Assembly (NCBI GenBank): GCA_903813345.2
Contig: CAIIXF020000008.1
Span: forward strand, 4,475,341 to 4,539,340
Direction: 5' to 3'
Source: Owenia fusiformis
Lineage: Eukaryota; Annelida; Polychaeta; Sabellida; Oweniidae
Length of the DNA stretch: 64,000 nucleotides
Part shown: in pieces, positions 46,401-55,400 of the stretch
Position numbering within the stretch: position 1 is the first letter of the stretch
Layout: each line of letters starts with the position of its first letter
Made by a program: the position numbers and the translations under genes
Notes under the pieces: model-generated
Seen by the model: the letters and a program-made list of their open reading frames with translations, nothing else
Told to the model about the DNA's origin: nothing
Database searches by the model: none

Positions 46401-49400
46401 GTGGTGAGATGTAAGGATATAAAGAAGACATCGGAGCCATGTAGTGTTTCATACTTCCAAGATTCCATGGACCTTGTATCCCTGGTTAAATTCATCAAAG
46501 CATTAGATTTACCAAAATCTGTAAGTTTACACTAAGATAGCCATTGACCAATTTAACTATTTAAAAAAAAATTTTAAAAATTTTAAATGTTTCTCAATGC
46601 TAGTCAAATGTTTAGGTCATTTAAAATTTCTCAGTTATGTGAAGAATCGCCTGGTTCCTTTCTGTATTTAGGACATAAACATGCATACTATGTCTCAAGT
46701 TTATCTTTAGTGTTACGTGTATATCTACCAATGCCAATATGTTTATGATGATAGGAGATTAACATGGACATACAGCATTTTAAAGTCCCTGGACTTAAAC
46801 AGAATAAATTTTCTTTCAATTTTTTTCTTATGATGGTCCCGATGAAGTATTAAAATTCAAAGCACTTATTGGTTTCCTTTAGAAACAGACTGGCTAAATT
46901 GTATACCTTTACTTTTTCATGCTGCTTAAATTGTACACCAAAGAATGACCAATCAAAATAAAAAAAAATGAAGTAAAAAATATTTATTTCAGTATGATAT
47001 CCCTGAGGATGGCTCAGTTGGGACCCCCACACCATACCACAAGCAGAATATGCATGTTGCCTATGTATTCTATGATAAAACTACTCGCAAAGAAGCATTG
47101 AAGCTGTCAGAGGGTCTTTATAACGCTTTCTCTGGAATCATTGGAGTTGTCACAATCAACACGTAAGAACATATAAAGATAACTGTACATACTCATACAG
47201 GGTGCACCAGAAAGTTGACTTCCATATATCTCAAAAAAATTCTGAAATGTAAATGATATCAACATCCTGTTTTCTACTATTAAAATGGTCTTCAATCAAA
47301 ATCAAATAGTTTTCATAAAAATTATTTTGAGATTATTTGGGGCCCATTTTCTTGGGTCACCCTGTATATTTGTTTCAAACATAACAAGAAACTTAAGTTC
47401 TAGAGGAATCAGATTGCTTGTTGTCATGGAGAAAATCCAATAAAAATGATACAGTGTTCATTATTGCACTTCAAATATAGTATCCCTTCTTTATAAAAAT
47501 GACATAGTCCAGTCCTTTATGAAACCACTGTGATTACGTCACTCTTGAACAATAATGGCTCTGCAGCGTGTCATAAAACAGTGGCTTTTCTTAAAAAATA
47601 TATTGTACATTTATGTTCCATTGTTGTCATGTTTCAGTGCAGAACAAGGATTAGATGAGTATGGCTATGATAATACCATGTCTCCTATAGCTGTAACTTT
47701 TAAGCTCCGAGAACAGGTAAGCATATTTATGAACCATTTTAGTTATGTGCAGTTTTCCGTCAACTGAGCTCAAATTGAATGCAACATAATCATATACGAC
47801 TTTTAAGACATTTAATATAGAGTGAAACCTCCAAAGTAGAACATCTTGAAGTGGAACACCTTTGTTAGTGGAACACTTTTCAGAGTCCCAAGACCAACTG
47901 ACTTAATGTCTCTATAATGAATTAACCTCTGTAAGTGGAACACCTTCCAAGTGGAACACCTTTTAGCAGTAACAAATATGCTCCCCTTAGACAGGTTTGA
48001 CTTTACTTAACAGTGGATCTGAACTTTGTAATAGATCCATGAATAAAATACTGAAGAGCTTTGAATTATACGTGGCAAAAGCTTTAGTTCATCAAAGGTA
48101 GTAAATTTACTCACACAACCAAATGTTAGTAAACTGAATCTTGAAATATAGAATATCAATGTGCATGATTTACATAGGAAAACCTCAATGTTTGGGATGG
48201 CGTGACTTCCATCGAGGCAGTTTGTGGATTTATTACAGAGCTCCTCTCTACTACCATACGTCAAAGAAGCTCTGATAGTGCGTATGCAATGAGGTCAGGT
48301 GACGAGTCCGACTCCTTATATGACGATAGAATTGATGCATATGGTGAGAATTTTTATGTGATTATTTCTGTTAGAAACACTTCTAATTATCATTACTGTT
48401 GGTTAGATATGCGAATCTCTTTTTATTATGTCACCACCAAAAGTGGTGACATATTGTTATGGTCTCCGTTTTTTTGCGACGGCGTCCGGCGGTTGGTGGT
48501 TGGCGTCCGGCGGTTGGCGTCCGGCGTCTGTAACAATTTCTTACAACTTCCTATAACTTAACAAATACTGTTTAGACTGACTTCAATTTTTTTCTAAATC
48601 ATCTACATGTTCTCAGAAGTTCAAATCTGACTTCAGATTTGACATTTGACCTTCAATGACCTTCTCAAGGTCAAAAAGGTCTTTTTTCAACTTGCTTCAC
48701 ATTGACTAAATTTTTTTTCAAAATCATCTACATGTTCTCAGAAATTCAAATCTGACTTTAGATTTGACATTTGACCTTCAAATCTGACTTTAGATTTGAC
48801 ATTTGACCTTCAATGACCTTCTCAAGGTCAAAAAAGGTCAAAAAGGTCTGTTTTCAACTTGCTTCAAATTGACTTTATTTTTTTTTCAAAATCATCTACG
48901 TGTTCTCAGAAATTCAAATCTGACTTAAAATTTGACTTAAGATTTGACATTTGACCTTCAATGACCTTCTCAAGGTCAAAAAAGGTCAAAAAGGTCTGTT
49001 TTCAACTTGCTTCAAATTGACTAAAAATTTTTTTCAAAATCATCTACATGTTCTCAGAAATTCAAATCTGACTTTAGATTTGACATTTGACCTTCAATGA
49101 CCTTCTCAATGTCAAAAAAGGTCAAAAAGGTATTTTTTCAACTTGCTTCAACTTGACTAAATTTTTTTTCAAAATCATCTACATGTTCTCAGAAATTCAA
49201 ATCTGACTTTAGATTTGACATTTGACCTTCAATGACCTTCTCGAGGTCAAAAAAGGTCTGTTTTCAACTTGCTTCAAATTGACTAAATTTTTTTTTCAAA
49301 ATCATCTATGTGTTCTCAGAAATTCAAATCTGAATTAAGATTTGACTTAGGATTTGACATTTGACCTTCAATGACCTTCTCAAAGTCAAAAAAGGTCAAA

Positions 49401-52400
49401 AAGGTCTTTTTTCAACTTGCTTAAAATTGACTAAAATTTTTTTTCAAAATCATCTACATGTTCTCAGAAATTCAAATCTGACTTTAGATTTGACATTTGA
49501 CCTTCAATGACCTTCTCAATGTCAAAAAAGGTCAAAAAGATATTTTTTCATCTTGCTTCAAATTGACTAAAAATTTTTTCAAAATCATCTACATGTTCTC
49601 AGAAATTCAAATATGACTTTAGATTTGACATTTGACCTTCAATGACCTTCTCAAGGTCAAAAAAGGTCATAAAGGTCTTTTTTCAACTTGCTTCAAATTG
49701 ACTAATTTTTTTTTTCAAAATCATCTACATGTTCTCAGAAATTCAAATCTGACTTTAGATTTGACTTAGGATTTGACATTTGACCTTCAATGACCTTCTC
49801 AAGGTCAAAAAAGGTCAAAAAGGTCTGTTTTCAACTTGCTTCAAATTGACTAAAAAAAATTTCAAAATCATCTACGTGTTCTCAGAAATTCAAATCTGAC
49901 TTTAGATTTGACTTAAGATTTGACATTTGACCTTCAATGACCTTCTCAAAGTCAAAAAAGGTCAAAAAGGTCTTTTTTCAACTTGCTTCAAATTGACTAA
50001 AATTTTTTTTCAAAATCATCTACATGTTCTCAGAAATTCAAATCTGACTTTAGATTTGACATTTGACCTTCAATGACCTTCTCAATGTCAAAAAAGGTCA
50101 AAAAGGTATTTTTTCATCTTGCTTCAAATTGACTAAATTTTTTTTCAAAATCATCTACATGTTCTCAGAAATTCAAATCTGACTTTAGATTTGACATTTG
50201 ACCTTCAATGACCTTCTCAAGGTCAAAAAAGGTCATAAAGGTCTTTTTTCAACTTGCATCAAATTGACTAATTTTTTTTTTCAAAATCATCTACATGTTC
50301 TCAGAAATTCAAATCTGACTTTAGATTTGACATTTGACCTTTAATGACCTTCTCAAGGTCAAAAAAGGTCTAAAAGGTCTGTTTTCAACTTGCTTCAAAT
50401 TGACTAAAATTTTTTTTCAAAATCATCTACGTGTTCTCAGAAATTCAAATCTGACTTTAGATTTGAGTTAAGATTTGACATTTGACCTTCAATGACCTTC
50501 TCAAAGTCAAAAAAGGTCAAAAAGGTCTTTTTTCAACTTGCTTCAAATTGACTAAATTTTTTTTTCAAAATCACTTACATGATCTCAGAAATTCAAATCT
50601 GACTTTAGATTTGACATTTGACCTTCAATGACCTTCTCAATGTCAAAAAAGGTCAAAAAGTTATTTTTTCATCTTGCTTCAAATTGACTAAATTTTTTTT
50701 CAAAATCATCTACATGTTCTCAGAAATTCAAATATGACTTTAGATTTGACATTTGACCTTCAATGACCTTCTCAAGGTCAAAAAAGGTCATAAAGGTCTT
50801 TTTTCAACTTGCATCAAATTGACTAATTTTTTTTTTCAAAATCATCTACATGTTCTCAGAAATTCAAATCTGACTTTAGATTTGACATTTGACCTTTAAT
50901 GACCTTCTCAAGGTCAAAAAAGGTCTAAAAGGTCTGTTTTCAACTTGCTTCAAATTGACTAAAATTTTTTTTCAAAATCATCTACATGTTCTCAGAAATT
51001 CAAATCTGACTTTAGATTTGAGTTAAGATTTGACATTTGACCTTCAATGACCTTCTCAAAGTCAAAAAAGGTCAAAAAGGTCTTTTTTCAACTTGCTTCA
51101 AATTGACTAAATTTTTTTTTCAAAATCACTTACATGATCTCAGAAATTCAAATCTGACTTTAGATTTGACATTTGACCTTCAATGACCTTCTCAATGTCA
51201 AAAAAGGTCAAAAAGTTATTTTTTCATCTTGCTTCAAATTGACTAAATTTTTTTTCAAAATCATCTACATGTTCTCAGAAATTCAAATCTGACTTTAGAT
51301 TTGAGTTAAGATTTGACATTTGACCTTCAATGACCTTCTCAAAGTCAAAAAAGGTCAAAAAGGTCTTTTTTCAACTTGCTTCAAATTGACTAAATTTTTT
51401 TTTCAAAATCACTTACATGATCTCAGAAATTCAAATCTGACTTTAGATTTGACATTTGACCTTCAATGACCTTCTCAATGTCAAAAAAGGTCAAAAAGTT
51501 ATTTTTTCATCTTGCTTCAAATTGACTAAATTTTTTTTCAAAATCATCTACATGTTCTCAGAAATTCAAATATGACTTTAGATTTGACTTTAGATTTGAC
51601 ATTTGACCTTCAATGACCTTCTCAAGGTCAAAAAAGGTCAAAAAGGTTTTTTTTCAACTTGCTTCAAATTGACTAATTATTTTTTTCAAAATCATCTACA
51701 TGTTCTCAGAAATTCAAATCTGACTTTAGATTTGACATTTGACCTTTAATGACCTTCTCAAGGTCAAAAAAGGTCAAAAAGGTCTGTTTTCAACTTGCTT
51801 CAAATTGACCAAATTTTTTTTTCAAAATCATCTACATCTTTTCAGAAGTTCAAATTTGACTTTACAAGTTCTCAGAAATTCAAATATGACTTAAGTTTGA
51901 ACTCATAATATTGTGAGCAACTAGGTGGTGACATTTTGTCATGTTAATGCCTTGTCTCACCTTGAAATTGTGCTATGTTGTCATTGTCATCTTATGCTGA
52001 TGGCCATGCAAGTGTAGATGGGCAGGCGACACATAAATCCTGTCATCAAAATTCCAGGAAAACTGCTTATCGGTTCAACTTGAAATATCTACAGATGCAA
52101 GAACAGACTAGTGCCAAGATCTGATTAGGTTTTAGGCATGCTGGGTAAATTACATGACAGCCATTTAGCTCTTCAAAGTGCGATTTTTATATCTTGTATG
52201 AAATACTTTCAGATGAAGGAGATGATTATGAAGTATTAACCCAAGATGATGAACTGGCAAAAGCAATGTGGGACATCAGGGATGAAAAGGTCGATATGAC
52301 CCATGTACCAGCTCTGACAGATAAAACATTTCCTGAACTCCTGGCTGAGAAAGATTTGCTTATTGTGTTATATTATTTAAGAAGTAAGAACTTTTCAAAT

Positions 52401-55400
52401 CTATGGAGTATGTTATTATTTCATTAATATCAAAGAATATTGTTAAATTAATGTTGAATTTGTAATGTTGAATTTCTTGTACAGTTAAATCATTCGCTCT
52501 ACAAATTCCCCTTTCTCATTTTAAATAATTTTCCTTTTATATTTTTCCTAACAATGAGTGTTACACACATAAACATGCCATCAGAAATCTCTTCATTGAT
52601 AATTTCCCATTTTCAGCTGACTCTAGGGGTAGCCTCTTCACACATGCCTTCTCCGAGATCTCATCAACCCTTGCATTAGAAAATGTAACCCCCTTAGCCA
52701 CTGTTGAATGCTGGGACTGGACTGATATATGTGGGAAGGAGAACATCACTTTCTACCCAACTCTGAGGATATACAGGAAAGGGAAGCAGTCAATTGACTA
52801 TAAAGGGCTCCTTGATGGGCACTCAGTTTTGGCGGCTATCAGATTGTAAGTACATGTCAAAAGATACACTGTATGCACATTTGATATTACCACATAGGAC
52901 TCAAATACACCATTCCATTGTTATTTTAGAAAAATATGATCAAATATACATTTTAAGCCATTATTTAAAATTCACACAGAGGTGTGTCTGATGCAATTTT
53001 TAAAAGAATTTAAGCCCAAGACTCGATGCATTGATGGCTTATTTGTTCCACACAGGTGTTATTTCCTTAACTTCACACTCAATGCTGTGCATCTCATGCA
53101 TGCAACGGTTGAAATAACACCTTTTTGAGAAATGATTCACTCCACATTGCGCTGAGTCCAGGGCTTCAATTCTTAACTAAACTTGAATTTTCAGACTGAT
53201 GGAAGCAGCACCGATACAACTTGAGACTACCAAAGAAGTAGAAGGGTTCATAGATGGTTATAAGACTGATATACTAAAGGGTGCCTCACAAACAACAGTT
53301 CTTGGCTTATTTGAATCCTCAGATGTGAAAGGTACGACTCATCCTCATTTTACACATTCTGAGAAAATGTTATACATTCCAGTTATTCTGTGAAATCTTG
53401 CCTGACCTGATTATCTTTGTATAGTATATTTATATGGTGTCTCGTAAGCCGATGTCGGCTGTTGGGTTTTTTAACACATGTATTTTACTTGGAATATTCT
53501 AGTTAACCTGTGACACAGAAATAAACTATTATTAAAGTAAACTAAACTAACATGACAGATTATGGTTGCATAAATATCATGTAAATCCTCAATTTAATAG
53601 TCATTTGGTTCATTGTGAAATTCATTGGTCAAATGTCCAGTGCTTATGCCACATCCTGGCAATGATTTTATTTGAGCACATGAATCAAATCGAATGCAGC
53701 ATCATGTACCAACTCATTGTTGTTGCCCAATTGTCAAGTCTTACCTTTTTTTCCAAATTCAGGTATTGCCACATTTAATGATGTAGCAGATAGACTCCAT
53801 GGCAAGATGCTGTCCGGCATCGTCACTGGTGATACAGCAAATGCAGTCGCTACCAAGTACAACACCAAACCTCCCGCTGTTCTAGTGTTGAAGAAACAGC
53901 AAGATAAACAACAATATGCCAAATATGATGGTCCTATAGAATCAAAGGATATTATGACATTTATAGAAAAGTCTAGATTACCTGCTTTTGTAAGTTTAAC
54001 CGTTTGTAAGATTTTTGTATCACCACTTCAACATAATTTTGTTGCAGTCTGTAACAAATGATTACATTTTTATGTCACAACCAAAAAGTGGTGACATATT
54101 GTTATGGTCTCTAGATGCCATTGTTATGGTCTCCATTTTTTTGTGACGGCGTTTGGTGATCGGTGGTCGGTTGTTGGCGTCTGTAACAATTCTTAAAACA
54201 AACAATAACTTAACAATACTGTTTAGACTGACTTCAGTTTTTATTATATTGTGACCAACTAGGTGGTGACATTTTGTCATGTTAATGCCTTGTTTAGATT
54301 GTCTTTTGTATACAGTTTATAAACGAATTTTCTGAAATTATCAGTATTATTTTTTCATTTACAAAATTCTTAAAAGTATTCCTTTGCAGCTATTGAAATG
54401 TTGTTGAGAATATCAGCTGCATATATTGCAATTATGTTCAACTTTTGTATTGCAGACAATGCTCACGATTCAAACATTCCCAGCATTACATAAAGCAGGA
54501 AAACCATTCATCATTTTGTTCTGTGACCAGTGCCAGTCATCTCGTGCCTTTAAAAGTGTTCAGGAAATAGCTGAGGATGAAGTTTTACCACATCTCACAT
54601 TCAGCTGGATGGAACTGTAAGATCAGCTTTTTACAGAATATACTCACTATCATTAAGCATTTACTTCTTTTACTTCATTTACTCATTTAGCTCAAGAATA
54701 GGATAGTATTGTGATATAATTATTTAGGAGCAAATTTTAATATGTGATATCATCAGTTGAGAGTGAATATTTGTTTTATAATGTGTTAATGTGTGATTTA
54801 ATTATTTCAAAGCTTTAGTACCAAACTGATTTTACCTCTGTTTAGCAGGAGTGATACTGGGTGACCAAGAGTGATGGATTTTATGATTGTCTAGACCATG
54901 ATATGGGAATATTTTTTCTGATTGCAGATATCAAGAAGATGGTGTGGCTGAAATAGTGCTGAAGACATATCTAGAGGGGGATATGACAGTACCAGCTCTA
55001 GCATATGTGGACTTGTCTAATGTAAGTACCATCTCATAGTGGTAACTTTTTAAAATGGAGAATAGAGAGGAGGAGAGTGGAATCCATGTGGAATAAAGAG
55101 GACGGACAAATTCTCCAAAGGATGAATTTGGGAATGAGTCTGGATATCGACTTAGAAAATATTGAAGATTGTAATTTTATTTGAAAAACCAACTCAATCA
55201 CACATATTATTTAACTTCAATATCTTATCCTTTTTCTGAGAGTACAAAAATATCAATTTGTATCACAATTAATGAAGAATATTGGCATCAAAGAGAATGC
55301 ATATGACTATGCCACAATTGAAAAAAAATTCAAGTGTAAATATTAAATGAATAATTTTTACCAAAAGTTTGAAACATATCCTCCAAAACATTGCTTACTT

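Larger units (their letters stand above)
48344..52212 (+). other. TXNDC16 intron 10, dominated by an expanded tandem-repeat element
   Basis: 3.9 kb, of which 48427-51955 is the element listed separately. The remaining 250 bases before exon 11 are unremarkable. Confidence 0.7.

Noticed and set aside
48565-51900. Regular spaced repeats that might suggest a CRISPR array
   Set aside because: Eukaryotic intron, units of 125-168 bp without unique spacers; a satellite-like array.
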